A stretch of 64,000 nt of DNA from Brachypodius melanocephalos (Eukaryota > Chordata > Aves > Passeriformes > Pycnonotidae), in NCBI GenBank assembly GCA_013398615.1, contig VZSR01000520.1:31893733-31957732 (forward strand), given 5' to 3'. Each line of letters begins with the position of its first letter. The stretch's first letter is position 1. Below the pieces are notes generated by a model that was not told the origin of the DNA, did not search any database, and was given only the letters and a program-made list of their open reading frames with translations. The position numbers and the translations under genes are program-made. Shown here one piece after another: positions 52,457 through 64,000 of the stretch.

Positions 52457-55400
52457 TAGACCCATGCTATTATTTTTTATCTGGAGAAACCAGAAAACTG
52501 AAAGTTTAATACTTCAGAATAATCAGCAAAACTGTGGAGTGCCTTCACTGAGTCAGAAATTAATAAAATGAGAAATGGTGTTCTGTGCTCTGCCAATGTC
52601 AAGGGATTTATATTCCAAAGATTTCGTTTCACTAATGTCATGTAGGTCTTGAGCAGACATTTCACACCACTCATCACTTTCAGAGGCAGAGAAGCTGCAG
52701 TACATCAATGTCTTTAATGACAGCACTGACATATCTCGAATGAAGAGTCCCCCATGTTTATCCTTCAGGATGTCAGTTTTATTTCTCCATTTCTAAGTGT
52801 TGAGGCTTGTTTGTGGGTTACAAGAGCAATATGTTTGATTGCATGAAGATGCCTTTAAACCCAGGGACCCAGCACTCCAAGAGGGATCCGGGATCATTAA
52901 GCCCAGTCTCCCCAGTTTTGATGATACATACACAATTTAGCTGACTCCAGACACCATTCAGGCTCCACTATAGAGATAGGTTTTCCTCTCACCATATCAA
53001 CTATAAGTCTGGGTATTTTTGCTTTTCAGATGTTTTTCCTAGTTTTAATTATTTTAGTTTATAGTCTGAATGTTTGTACTCATCACCACTTTATATCCAT
53101 TTCTTCCTATTCTGGAATTATTATTCAGACAGAGATTTTTTTCTTAGCACATATCAAATTGATGTGTTTTTAAAGTGCAAAGATTTTTCTACATAAACCT
53201 TAATTTCCTGCCCTTCAGTTTTCCATGATAAGACAAATTTTCTAGCTTTTTACTTACCGACATAGGCCTTGTAAATCTGTCTATTAAACAAAAAGAGTAA
53301 CTGTTTTTATTTAATACTTCAGCAGAGCAGACACATCATAAATGAGCTTCTGTATGACGTCTCAGTGGTGACAGTGTCTCCTGGAAAAATGTCCTCTGGT
53401 ACAAGGGTCACAATGGATTTTCCCATGGTCACAGCATTTCAGTGTCTGTACTTGCATTGTGAATAAATAAATACTCTTTAAGCAGATGTAATTTTTGGTT
53501 GACAAATTTCCAGCTTTGATAGAAATTTATCTTTGAAACAAATCTTTCCTTTCTTTGTGCAGATAGATTCTGTAAGACACATACTTCCAAAGCATGATAC
53601 TTTATCATACCATGCCTAGTAAACAGACTGTTTGGTTGAGTTTTTTTAATTTTCTGTTTTATAACAGCCTATAATTATCTGTTTTATAACAGTCTGCTGA
53701 ATATTTTTGACAAGGAGATCCTCCACCTCTCCAAGGTTTCTTTAAGTTCTTCTGCTTCTCATCTTTGAGCTCTTTTGTTTCTCTGTGTCTCTTGAACCTT
53801 CTCAGACTTATCAGTCCTTCCAAACACTGCTGGGGTGCCCTCACTGCCACATCATGATTCTTGTCTTGTACCTTTCAGGGTAAGAGCTTTAGGAGAATAC
53901 AAGCCAAAAATGCCGAAAAGGGTGAGACAAGCGCGACACAAGATTCTCAAGGAAACATTCTGTCTTCTATTTACCGTCAGCAATAATAGCTCAGAGGGGT
54001 TTTTTTCTATTTCCAAGGATTAAAACCCATGATTTTTTAAAACTAATTTCAAAACTAAAATTGTTCAACAAGACTCCAAAAATATTTCTTTTTAGATTGC
54101 ATATACTGTTCAAGGTGAGGAAAGTTTTAGCTAAACTACATTTACAACACATTGTAATTTCAATATCCTAAATGTCTTCTTCCAATATGAATTTAAAAAT
54201 ACTAAAATTCTGAGATGATTTGTTGCTACAAGAAAACTAATTGGGTATGCAGCCAAGTAGAGGAAGACAGAAAGCACATATCAGAGGAGGAAAACATGAG
54301 ACAAAAAGGATATTCCAACATTCTGAAAAGTCAAATATTTTTAAAGAAATTATCCAATAACAAGCAAAAAATAATTACAGTATTGGAAAATTTGAAAATA
54401 TTTTTTCATGTGTTTGAAGAACTCTTAAATTTTTGTTAATAAATATTCATAAAATATATTATCATTAGTATATTTAAACAGAAACAATTTTTAATATTTT
54501 AAATATTTTTGTGACCAAGAAATTGTCCCTTGAAAACAAAATTAACTTGTCTGATATCAGACAAAAAAATCCCAAACCCTTATAAATCTTAGTTCAGTGA
54601 TCAAATTTCTCAAATAATTGATATATTATAATAGATTGAAAAACACTATCAAGAAATATTAACTCTAAAATTCAAAAACATTTTTAGGGAAAAATCATAT
54701 CTGAAGAGATTTTTTAAAATTCATGTCAACTCTCATGAACATGAAAGATGATCTAATTTCAGCCAATCAATCATTCTTCGTGAATTATCCATTTTCCTTT
54801 CATTGTGAGGGACAGATCTACCGGCAGATGAGCAATGATTCCAACCCAGTTTCTCTCTCTGGACTAGAAGAAAGTTTAAGCAGAGAGCTATGATGAATCT
54901 TCGTAATTCTTACATGTGATGTAGGAATCATATATCACTTAGCAGGGAAAAGAAACTCTATCTGTTCTATGAATTTTAGCATGCCTGATAAAGCTGGAGT
55001 TTCTAAAGAAAATCAAGCACAGTCATCTAGCAGCAACCCTAAGGATCCACAATCCTTGTTTGGGTCACAATTTTATCAATATATATTTCTGACATCTAAT
55101 TATTTCTGATTGAAATTCTTGAGCTCTGTATCACTGCCCCCACCTTGAAACATGAGTGGTTTCGATCCTGCTGTCTCACTCCCTTGTTAGTGTTTGCGTA
55201 AAACCCCTGTTCATATCCTTTGTGAGTGTGTGTTGTCAAATGCACCATGCTGGAGCAAATGGGGTTTCTTTGCTAGTTTGACAGGGAATTAATGAGAAGC
55301 GTTCAAGCAGAGCTTAGTTTCACATTTCTTACTTGTGTTTTCTGTTTATTTTCACTCAGTTGAAGACCTTAGGAGTGAGTATATCTCTAACCCCACCATT

Positions 55401-56058
55401 CTTACCAGTGCTATACTAAGTCCCATGAAAACAGTATAGGAAAGCTTAAAGAATTCCTTTAGCATCATAGAGGAATTTAGCCATCACAGCTGGAACAAAG
55501 TTTCTTTCTTCATCATTTGCCCTTCCAAAGGACAAAAATACACAAACACCCCAATGAATCTCTCATTTTTCATGTAGTCTTTTACCTTGCTTAGCAACAT
55601 TTAGTAAAAATATCTGTCATGACTGTCATATAACATATAATTGAGCTTTAAAGTGTGTCTGATTTAATGGGTGACTCTGGTTATTCCTGCTGCTTCATGT
55701 ATTATGCTTACATTCACAAAAATATCTAATGTATTCGGTTAGAACTGAGATGACATTGGGGTAGCTAAATGTAAATTAAATAAAAACTTGAAGTAAGAAG
55801 ACTGAGACATGGCAAAACCAGGAAATGAAAAAACATACAAAATGCTCACTGTAATAAAATTCTCTTCAGCTTCAGAACTACACTGTACTTACACTGTAAC
55901 TAAAAGATACAAGATTAAGTATTTGGACTATTCCAGAGGAGACAGTCTGTGCTGATTTGATTTACAGATGTTTAAAGTAATTCAAAACTTTGATAAGAAT
56001 CATCATGTTGCACCACTGTTTGACTTACAATGAATAGGCATAATTTCAGTCCATGGAG
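52457..56058. other. mostly unique non-coding DNA
   Basis: A faint CR1-like phrase, 'gagggatccgggatcattaagcccagt', lies at about 52881-52907 but is too short to call. A 63-codon minus frame at 53659-53850 is rich in Lys and Arg and unrecognised. The rest is AT-rich without gene evidence. Confidence 0.5.
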
Positions 56059-56110
56059 TCATAGAATCATACAATATCTGGAGCTGGAAGGGATTGGGAT
56101 AGAAGCTCCA
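56059..56110 (-). repeat. CR1 LINE 3' end fragment
   Basis: On the + strand it reads tcatagaatcatacaatat, then 'ctggagctggaagggattgggat'. This is the reverse complement of the CR1 terminus: two attctatga-type octamers, then the 'ccttccaactcca'-like block. Only about 50 bp survive before similarity fades. The intact octamers fix the orientation as minus. Confidence 0.8.
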
Positions 56111-58554
56111 CATTTAAACACAGGATCTAAAATACTACTAATTGCAACCTATTACTTCATAATTACTTACAGATTACTACAATTGAAAATCCCAGTAGAA
56201 CAGGTAAAATTAATTCTATTTTTTTCCCCTCAAACTTTGGGATAAAGTGACCTGTATATATAGGCTATTTTCTCAAGTTTATCTTCATTATTTCAAAATT
56301 TAATGCTCAGGAAAATAACCTGTCAAATCAAGAGAATAAAAATTGCTTTCAGTGTTTTGACAGTTTCATCCTATGTGCATAAAGACAAATAAATAGGCAC
56401 TTAAAAGCAGATTTCCAGTTTTACTGGAGTAGCAGAGAGAAGACTCCACAGTAGACACTTGCAATGCTAGACACTGTATTACATTTTTACCTCAGTAGAC
56501 CATAATCTAAATAAAGTTAATGCAATTGGAAATTCCAATTTAAATTTTTTTTAAGTTTTGTTTAGTTTCATTTTGTATTGATGAATGTATTTCTCCTTTT
56601 GTTTACAATAGTTCAACAATTTCAATCCAAAATTATATGTCTTAGTTATTCATACTCAGGCAAAATGAATTAATCTCAGTTCTGTGTTGATTTAAAGATT
56701 TCTTTTCACAGGAGTAGCAGAATTATGGCAAATCTTTCTCTTGCAGTAGCAGTCACATTAAACTACCAGTGCCCCAGTGAATGCCAGGATTTTCCTGTCA
56801 TATTATATACAGAAGCTGTACTGAATATAAACAATTCAAACTGCTTGACGAAAAAAAAATACTGAGTAGAAATGTTAAGCAAAAAGTCTGCTATCTTAAT
56901 TGCCTACTCTTAAATATTAAGCATCCTTAGTTTGAGTCATACTGAAAGTATTTAGAATAAATCAAGTCTAATTATGTTCCACTTTCTTAACAGCCATTTT
57001 ATCCTGACAGCATTTACATGAAAGAGGATCAGAAGGACAAATGGTTTCACTTATTTATACAACTTGATGGAACATTCCACATCTCACATCACGTTTCATA
57101 GCATTTCTTAAGCAATGGGAAGATAAAACCTTGAAATATGTTTTTCATAATTTCACCAAAGTTTTCACAAACTTGAGGCTTTGCAGATTAAAATGCAAGT
57201 ACATCTGCACACCAAATGGAGCAACTGTGATCAGATGAAGATGTTTAAGTACTTTATAAATATATCCATATATACAATACCTTAAATTGTTGTTATAATG
57301 TACTAAAAGCTCCTGATTTGAGCACAGATATTCCATGAAAGACAGAATGTTCCTCTTTGGAAATGTAAAGATATAGTACTCCATAGATAAAACATTAAAT
57401 GCACAAACACACATAACATATAATTTATTACTTAAAGGAGGTAGAACAATGATCTACACCACCAATAGCATATAGGTGAAATTGAATTTTGCCAGGGCAA
57501 AATGGTAAAGACATATAATCTATTCACAATGCCTTGGAAAGTTTTTTATTTTATGTTCAGTGTTTCTGTCCATGGCAGTAATATTGTCTCTGATATTTCA
57601 GTAGATAATGATCCTACCATTCCCTGCCCAGCTAAACTTTATAAGGTAGAAACTCATGTGAATGTTTCCACAGCATTCTGGGAGGGAAAAAAAAATGAAA
57701 TGTCATTGTTCTGCAGAATTTATCATTTTCAAGCTCCTATCTTGGGAATACAGATAGAATAAGATCCATCAGGAAAATTTTTCATACAGGTTTGTAAAAA
57801 CTCAGCAAAAGTGGGATTCATCTCATCTCATCTCTAGCTATGAAAAAACGAGTTTAATTAAGTCACATCTGTAATGGAGTCAGTGAAGAATAAATGACTC
57901 CCAGTCAGTGTGCCTTTATTAAGTATAATGAATTACTCTCTCATGAAAAATACTGTGGCAAAGTCTGTACAGGCTTAAGATCAAGATCAAATGAAAGTTC
58001 ATGGTCCTTGAAAATGGCAAACCTAAATTTTCATCTACCAGGAGGTCCCCTTTGGATTTTTTATTGGAAACATTGGGAACTGGAAACAGCATCATTTTCA
58101 GGATTTTCAAAAATCATAGCATATTTTGGGAATGTGAATATTTTTTTTATTTTCTTCTCTAATGACCTGGTCTATCATTAACATTATAATGGCCCATCTA
58201 CATAACCTTTTGCAAGCAGATGTAAGTTCAGTTCATGTTTGATTGAACCAAGATAGACATACATCAGTAAGTCTCATACTTAAAGCAATGCTACATTTTA
58301 AAAACTTTCAGAGTTCCTGAACACCAGGGTGAATATAAAAGAGAAATCCCTTTACAGGAAATGCTAGTCAATGCAATATTGGTCATGTGGGAAATCACAG
58401 GGGGTACTAACACCATCAGGAGGAAAGAGAGAATGAAATACAGTTATGAAAGGGTTATGACTAAAGGATTTTCTTTTTTAAAATGTGGCTTTTGCCACAT
58501 CCTCTTAGAAGTCAGAATATTTCATAAGAATGGTTGGTTTCACGCATTTCAATT
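56111..58554. other. unique AT-rich non-coding DNA
   Basis: A short (ATCTC)n patch of about three copies lies near 57818-57836 and a small hairpin TGTGGCTTTTGCCACA at 58484-58499. Frames of 86-95 codons at 57145-57414 (minus), 57502-57762 and 57894-58181 (plus) do not resemble known proteins. Confidence 0.55.
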
Positions 58555-59222
58555 TCATAGAATTATGCAGTGGTTTGTGTTGTGAGACCTTTAAAGATCA
58601 TCTAGTGCAACCCTGCAATGAGCATGGACACTTTCCACTAGACTGCTCAGAGCCTCATCCAGCTTGGTCTGGAAGACTTCCAGGGATGGGTCAGCCACTG
58701 GGAACCTGTGCCAGTGGTTCATCATCCTCATCCTTAAACATTTTCTTCCTTTTGTTTAGTCTGAATCTACCCTATTTTAGTTTGAAACCATTACCGCCTG
58801 TCCTACTGTAATAAGCCTTGCTAAAATGCCTGTCCCAATCTTTCCTGTAAGAGTTCTTTAAGTTCCCAAAGGCCACAATTAAGTCTCCCTGGGGTCTCCT
58901 CTTCAGGCTGAAAAACCCCAGCTTGCTTAGCTTTCCTCACAGGAGATGTGCTTCATCCCTCTAATCATCTCCATGATCCTTTCTGGACTCACTCCGACAT
59001 GTCAACATCCTTCCTGTGCCAAGGATCCCAGAGCTGGATGTGGCTTGCAGGTCTCACCGGAGCAGAGGGGCAGGATTCCCTCCCTTTCCCTGCTGGCCAC
59101 GCTGCTTTGGATGCAGCCCAAGATGGGTTTTCTGATCTGTGAGCTCACACTGCCAGCTCCTGTCCAGGTTTTCATTTACCAGTATCTCCAAGTTCTCCTC
59201 ACAGGGCTGCTCTCAAATTTCT
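58555..59222 (-). repeat. CR1 LINE, 5'-truncated, best-preserved copy in the window
   Basis: About 670 bp follow the antisense CR1 3' region in order: tcatagaattatgcag, 'gacctttaaagatcatctagtgcaaccc', 'ggacactttccactaga', 'ttccagggatgggtcagcca', 'cctgtgccagtggttcatcatcc', 'aattaagtctccctggggtctcctcttcaggctg', 'ccagagctggatg', 'ctggccacgctgctttggatgcagccc' and 'cagtatctccaagttctcctcacagggctgctctcaa'. Similarity stops near 59222, the 5' truncation point. On the minus strand the distal half is the C-terminal end of ORF2 (reverse transcriptase), with indels and stops, and the rest is 3' UTR. Open + strand frames of 93 and 122 codons here are antisense artefacts. Confidence 0.93.
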
Positions 59223-59480
59223 CACAGAATATCAAACTTCAGTCTAGTACTACCTTTAGAATTGAGATCACAATTAGAGTAATCCTATGGGATGTCACAG
59301 GCTCTCCACACTAACTGGAACAGAATTAGTAATATATTTCAGGAAGTTTCGAGCTTTTGGGAGAAACTGAAATCGTTAATGACTTAAACATTGCTAAACT
59401 CATTGAAGGACTTTTGCCCACTATAGCAAACTGCGAAGAAGCAGCTGTTCATCTGTGACCCTCCCCAAATATGCCTACTA
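59223..59480. other. unassigned spacer between CR1 and LTR-like block
   Basis: No recognisable repeat. It contains GAAACTGAAA at 59363-59372, which fits the interferon-regulatory-factor motif GAAANNGAAA; a single occurrence may be chance. Confidence 0.4.
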
Positions 59481-60003
59481 ACTGGAATTTGGACTGTGAT
59501 GGGAACTTCAGATAAAATAAAGAGGGGTACTACTGTCCAATCATTCCAGGTCTAGGAGGGAGAATCCACAAGCTGTACTGGAATAGAGATTGGAATGCTG
59601 GTGGCTCAAACATTGAGGCTGTGAGCTGCAATGTAACCCCCGAGGTGCAGAGGGTGAGCACAGCCAACAGGCTACAAGATGGGTGTTGAACAAGGTAAGG
59701 AAAGAGGCAAATCCTTCCAGGCAGCTAATGTCTCTTTGTCCTTACTCAGCTGAATTCAGCTGTGATAACTGCCCTCCTGGAGAATTACCAGAACACTCAC
59801 ACATAGAACTGAAGGTGCTCATCTCTCCTGACGGGCCATCACGGGCTATAGTAGGCTCAACTGCACTGAGTTTAACAGGCAGCTGTAAAGATTTAGACCG
59901 TCAAAGACTTCAGAAGTATCCCATGACTCACAGCATTACATCATCCAGTGTAAAACTTGCTGCCCCAGGGTGGCACTGGGAGTTTCCACCTGAACCTGGG
60001 GGA

Positions 60004-60010
60004 ATATAAA
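60004..60010 (+). promoter_or_regulatory. TATA-like element of the LTR-like block
   Basis: ATATAAA occurs in the context gggggaatataaacc. It lies about 270 bp upstream of the AATAAA signal, the expected order for a U3 promoter and R-region poly(A) signal. Whether it is used cannot be judged. Confidence 0.45.
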
Positions 60011-60278
60011 CCAAAGGATTTGTAGGAGTCCCCTGTACTGCCACCACTGCAGCCACTGCTCCTGCAACCAAGACTCCAGACACCATTTCTGACCAACAGA
60101 CATCAAAATTGTAATAACAAACTGTGAGATCTAGGAGTGGTGAGGTCTTTCTACTCTTATTCTTTCTTTCTTTTCCTTACAAGTATTTTCAGTGTTATTT
60201 TTTAATTGCTACATTACTATAGACAATAACAACTAAAGTAGCTACATACTTGTTTTCCTTTGCAATTAATTTGTTTTA

Positions 60279-60284
60279 AATAAA
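60279..60284 (+). promoter_or_regulatory. polyadenylation signal of the LTR-like block
   Basis: A canonical AATAAA hexamer in ttttaaataaac, followed by T/G-containing sequence. In AT-rich DNA the hexamer alone is weak evidence; its place behind the TATA-like element is the support. Confidence 0.5.
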
Positions 60285-60338
60285 CATATCTATATTTACA
60301 AACACTGGTCATTCAGTGTTATTTCACTCTAGTCCACA

Positions 60339-63300
60339 CCTAGGTATCTATTGACAAGAACTTCAATTACCCTTTTCTTCTAAGGTGGGTCATAAGATTT
60401 TTCTGATTATTCTCTTCGGTTCTTATACTTCTTAATGATGTCCTATTACTTCATACACAGACTTGCAGGAAATAGTGATGTTATATTATCTATATAGTAA
60501 TAAAGATTTTGAGAGTATCTTCTATTTTTTTATTTGGTGTAACTGCAATTGATAGTGTTGGGTAATTCTGGTTATTTGACTAGATTATCTTAAAATTATA
60601 TGCAAAGTACACTAACATGAAATCAACTGACATGTTTTGGCCACCTATAGGTGTTGTGACAAATTATGGTGGAAAATATGTTGTTAATAAAAAAGTAGTA
60701 GATGCTAATTCACTCAAAAGGTCTGTTGAACATGTTAATGGGGGGATGCTCTAAAGATATCAGTTAATGACATAAATGAAGAAAGGAGACATAAATGAAT
60801 CTAGCATATGGTGCTAGACAAAATAAACATCACAATACAGAGTAGAGATGTATCAACAAGGATTCATGGGATTTTAGGAGTTTGTGTTTAGGGTGTATAA
60901 ACCTAAACTGTTCAGGACACTGGAGTCTGGGACCTTTTCCCTGAAAATGATTCCTTAACATCTGACCTTTCCTTCACCCAAAACCTATGATTATTTTCTA
61001 GTACTGAGAGTAGGTCCTCAGCTACAGTAGCCTTTGTGTTAACTATATTTCATATGGCAAATAGCATTTGGACATCAGTTTAACAATTGTTGTCATTGGA
61101 CAAATCTAAGTTAGCAACTGGTGAGATACAAAGACAGAAAGCAGAGTGTCATGTATTGTGGGCCAGCACCATTCTGGCACCATTTGTGTTTGCTCACTGC
61201 CAATGAATCTTTCAGCAGTAGCTGGTCCTACAGAGCCAATGAGTATCTATGCTTAACAGAGGAGGTGAAATAAATTTTTGTATCTCAGATTGTCTGAGAA
61301 ATAGAAACTTTTGTGTACAGAGACCAAAGGGATAGAAGACCTGAAAGAAAATTTGCTTTCCTCCAAAGGATGCTACCTTTTGCCCAAAATGCATGCTCTC
61401 TGTAGCACTGCAGCAGAATACCACATTGGTTCCTGGTTTCTGAAGGAAGATACTCAACCTAAAATTTGTATCTTTTAGTTGATTCTAATACAGTCAGTTG
61501 GCAAAGCTGGGGTACCCAATATTACAGCAATTCTGGGCTTTAAATAATTTTTTTTTCAAATTAAAATATTACTAAACCCTAATAGTAGGAAGAGGATATA
61601 ATTTAAGATAAATATAGTCATCTATACTCAGTTAAGCTTTCTTACTTTATATCTCAAGCACATGAGAACAGAGGTGTTTACTTTGTTCTAAACATCACAA
61701 AACATTTTTGCTGTGGTGTAAGAAAATCTTATATTTTTAGCCTATTTTTTTCAAATGCTGTTCACTAAATTTCTTGCTATAGATGTATAACCTGCCTAAT
61801 TAAAATAGCTCAAAACATGTTAAATAAACACAGAAATTATAATTAAATACTTGCTTGAAGTCATGCCTTCCTATCTGTTTGTCAAACAATCCTCTATCAA
61901 ACAGTACTGATAAAAATTCCAATAATCTGTTCAGGTACTGTATTAATAACTTATGGAGAATTGCTCTGCATTGCTCATGGAGTTTCTGGGTGGTGTGAGT
62001 AGATTTTTTTTTTTTTTTTTTAAACTAGAATTTCAAATGAATCTCTACAAATCAAAACCACTACTTTTCAAAATGGTCCATATATGCTTAGCACACCATC
62101 CCAAACTGTCACACTACTTTGGAAAAAATCCTTTACAGGCCCAATATTGGGTTCCAATAGTTTTCAGTTCCATGGCACAATTTTTCCCCACTTGGCGTTG
62201 CTGAATTTTATCACGATTTCCACAGATGATAAAATACTTAAAACTCAGTAAAATTGTTATTCTAAAAAACCTCCTAGAATCTAGCAAACGGTTCTTGTCT
62301 CAATTTTTCAGCCTTCATACCTAGCCAATCATCGTGGCTATCATTCCACCTATTTATTTCATTGCATCATAAGGCAGCATAAATTTCATTTAAATTATCT
62401 CAGATGTTGTGAAGTGTATGAAAAAGTGACGCATATGCTTGCTGTAAAAGGCACAGTTAAAGAATTTCATTCCATTTTAGCTTTAAGATGTTAACAAGGT
62501 TTCATTGGATATTAATAAAATATCACCTTCCTAATGTGAACTTTTCAGAAAAGAGCATAATTCCACAGAAATACTCCAGAAAATCATTTGCACTTGCTAT
62601 ATAAAAATAAAGGCCATGAGTGACTGAGTTTTCTAATAAAAATGAAGATTTGTTCCAGCTTTTAAGTAGATGCACATGGTAGATAAATGCCTTTCTCTTT
62701 GGCCATTATCCAGGGAATATCAGGGCTGAAAAAATACACAGTGGATTTATTATTAGCTGCCAGAATAAAATGCTCAAAGACTGGCTACAAGCATCACTGT
62801 ACAGGAACTGTTGCCAACATTCAAAGGGGCCTCCAAACTAGGTGATTCACTATGAGATCCAAAGCACCTTTATTGCCACCCTGGTCATATTATTATCCAC
62901 TTAGATTCTCACTGAATTTGACCTTTGGTTTACAAATGCAAAATTTCTCGACATAATTTCATCCAGTATCAACTGGATGGACTGGATGGACTCCTTGAAT
63001 TTGCTTTTAAAATGGACATGTTTTATATGGGCCTGCAAGTGTCAACAATGCTTATTCCTTTATTCACCCCACTGAATAGGGAGTGTGCTTCTGTCCTTTT
63101 CCTGTCAAATGGCACACTGATATAGCAAAGTAATACAAGTGATACAAGCCATAGTAATTGGTAATAAGAAAGGTACATTTCAGAGCTGGAAGTCTGAGTT
63201 TTGCTGTCATTTTCAGAAATATGTATTCTATAATGTTTAATAATTCTCATAGTGTTTATGAGAGACACAACTCGATTATTCACCATCCCAATTAAATTTT

Positions 63301-64000
63301 GTAATTCTTTCAGACCCATTTTACAAATTAATCTATAAACACCTCTGAATAAATGTTTACAGGAAACAAAAAATCTGGCATGTAAAATGTAAGCACTGAA
63401 AATCTTTGGAAGACCTATCCCAAAAAATGTTACTCATTCTCTGAATAATAGAAATAAAAGTATAGCAGAAATGTGTGCCTGTCATTGCCCTACAGTCAAA
63501 TTATAGGGTGAGACATTGTTCCCAGTGAAATCCACATCTCACTTTTAAAAAATATTACTAAAAAAAGAAAAATAAAAATACAGATGATTATGGAGGAAAT
63601 TCTATTATTTTGCTTCAAAAGATGGGGCAGGCTTTACATAAAAGTTCAGAATAAGTGAGCATAATAATCCATTTCTGACTTTAAAATAAATTCATTTACA
63701 GGTGGGATGGGGACTTTTTAACATATTAAAGATGTGAGTAGAAAAATAATTCAGAAATAAACCTTATGTCCTGAAATTTTAGTAGCACATAAGAACTCCA
63801 CTCAGAGTTAATTTAATGAACATATCTCACTTGTACTCAAGTTTTATCAGTTGTCAGTGTATCTTTCTAATTGTCCCTTTTTCCTTTTCCTGTTTTATCT
63901 CTAATTTATGCTGAGAGTAGCTCTTTTGTCCTGATTCAAATGAAAATCACACTTATATCAAAAGTCTTGAAGGGAAGCCTATATTTATGAACTACCTTAC
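60339..64000. other. unique AT-rich non-coding DNA
   Basis: No exon, RNA gene or transposon is recognised to the end of the window. A T18 tract lies at 62004-62021. Frames at 61953-62204 (plus) and 63023-63319 (minus, 98 codons) are unremarkable. Confidence 0.55.

Larger units (their letters stand above)
59480..60338 (+). mobile_element. ERV LTR-like block with promoter and poly(A) signal (limits approximate)
   Basis: The block shows an LTR layout on the + strand. A moderately GC-rich U3-like part (about 59510-60000) is followed by a TATA-like element (ATATAAA, 60004-60010), then 'tcccctgtactgccaccactgcagccactgctcctgc' and 'agactccagacaccatttctgacc' (60028-60094). After a T-rich stretch comes a polyadenylation signal AATAAA (60279-60284) within 'ttgttttaaataaac', and the block ends near CCACA (60338). 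The latter half resembles, from memory, bird ERV LTRs with the same 'gactccggacaccatt...aataaac' order. The 5' limit is uncertain and no target-site duplication was identified. A 108-codon + frame at 59683-60009 lies inside and is not recognised. Confidence 0.62.

Noticed and set aside
52881..52907. CR1-like phrase gatcattaagcccagt
   Set aside because: Too short, with no flanking CR1 blocks in order.
58946..59314. 122-codon + frame with a protein-like look
   Set aside because: It is the antisense strand of a CR1 LINE copy.
1..64000. CRISPR arrays, operons, phage or bacterial genes, tRNA or rRNA genes
   Set aside because: No regularly spaced repeats, no dense coding and no cloverleaf or rRNA sequence; the repeats present are those of a bird nuclear genome.

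Overview
This is non-coding nuclear DNA from a bird, most likely a passerine. The avian call rests on several relics of CR1, the dominant bird LINE. Some still carry its diagnostic 3' end, seen on the + strand as tcatagaatcata (56059) or, in the other orientation, as a block ending attctgggattttg (18528-18541). The passerine call rests on a roughly 1.1 kb LTR at 14932-16038 whose layout matches, from memory, a family abundant in songbird genomes. The sequence is visibly AT-rich and CpG-poor.

No protein-coding exon, tRNA, rRNA or other RNA gene could be supported. The longest unbroken frames are 110-136 codons, are not recognisable proteins, and several are simply the antisense of transposon relics. 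The window is best read as part of a gene desert or of a very long intron; the sequence cannot distinguish these.

Layout: 1-14 kb is mostly unique AT-rich DNA with a possible MIR relic (3.75 kb), a possible CR1 tail (6.7 kb), a short tandem repeat beside a perfect hairpin (9.07-9.17 kb) and an A44 tract (12.57 kb). At 14.34-16.04 kb lie a CR1 relic and the large LTR, which is interrupted by a 100-N assembly gap. A (TA)n microsatellite and a CR1 3' end sit at 18.2-18.5 kb. From 18.5 to 36.1 kb almost nothing is recognisable. Old CR1 pieces occur at 36.1-36.4 kb and a MIR relic at 37.45 kb. A small GC-rich island lies at 41.1 kb. A70 and A71 tracts lie at 44.5 and 49.2 kb. A 123-bp imperfect fold-back lies at 48.16 kb, a MIR relic at 48.85 kb, and a decayed LINE reverse-transcriptase fragment at 49.64 kb. 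A 10-N gap inside poly(A) is at 51.08 kb. An ERV-like LTR ends at about 52.46 kb. The distal part holds a small CR1 tail (56.06 kb), the best-preserved CR1 (58.55-59.22 kb, minus strand) and directly beyond it an LTR-like block with a TATA-like element and a polyadenylation signal (to about 60.34 kb).

There is no gene system here to assemble into a pathway. The items most worth a second look are the 48.16 kb fold-back, the 9.14 kb hairpin, the same-strand long A tracts and the LTR-like block at 59.5-60.3 kb. All family assignments of repeats are from memory of consensus sequences and were not checked by a search.
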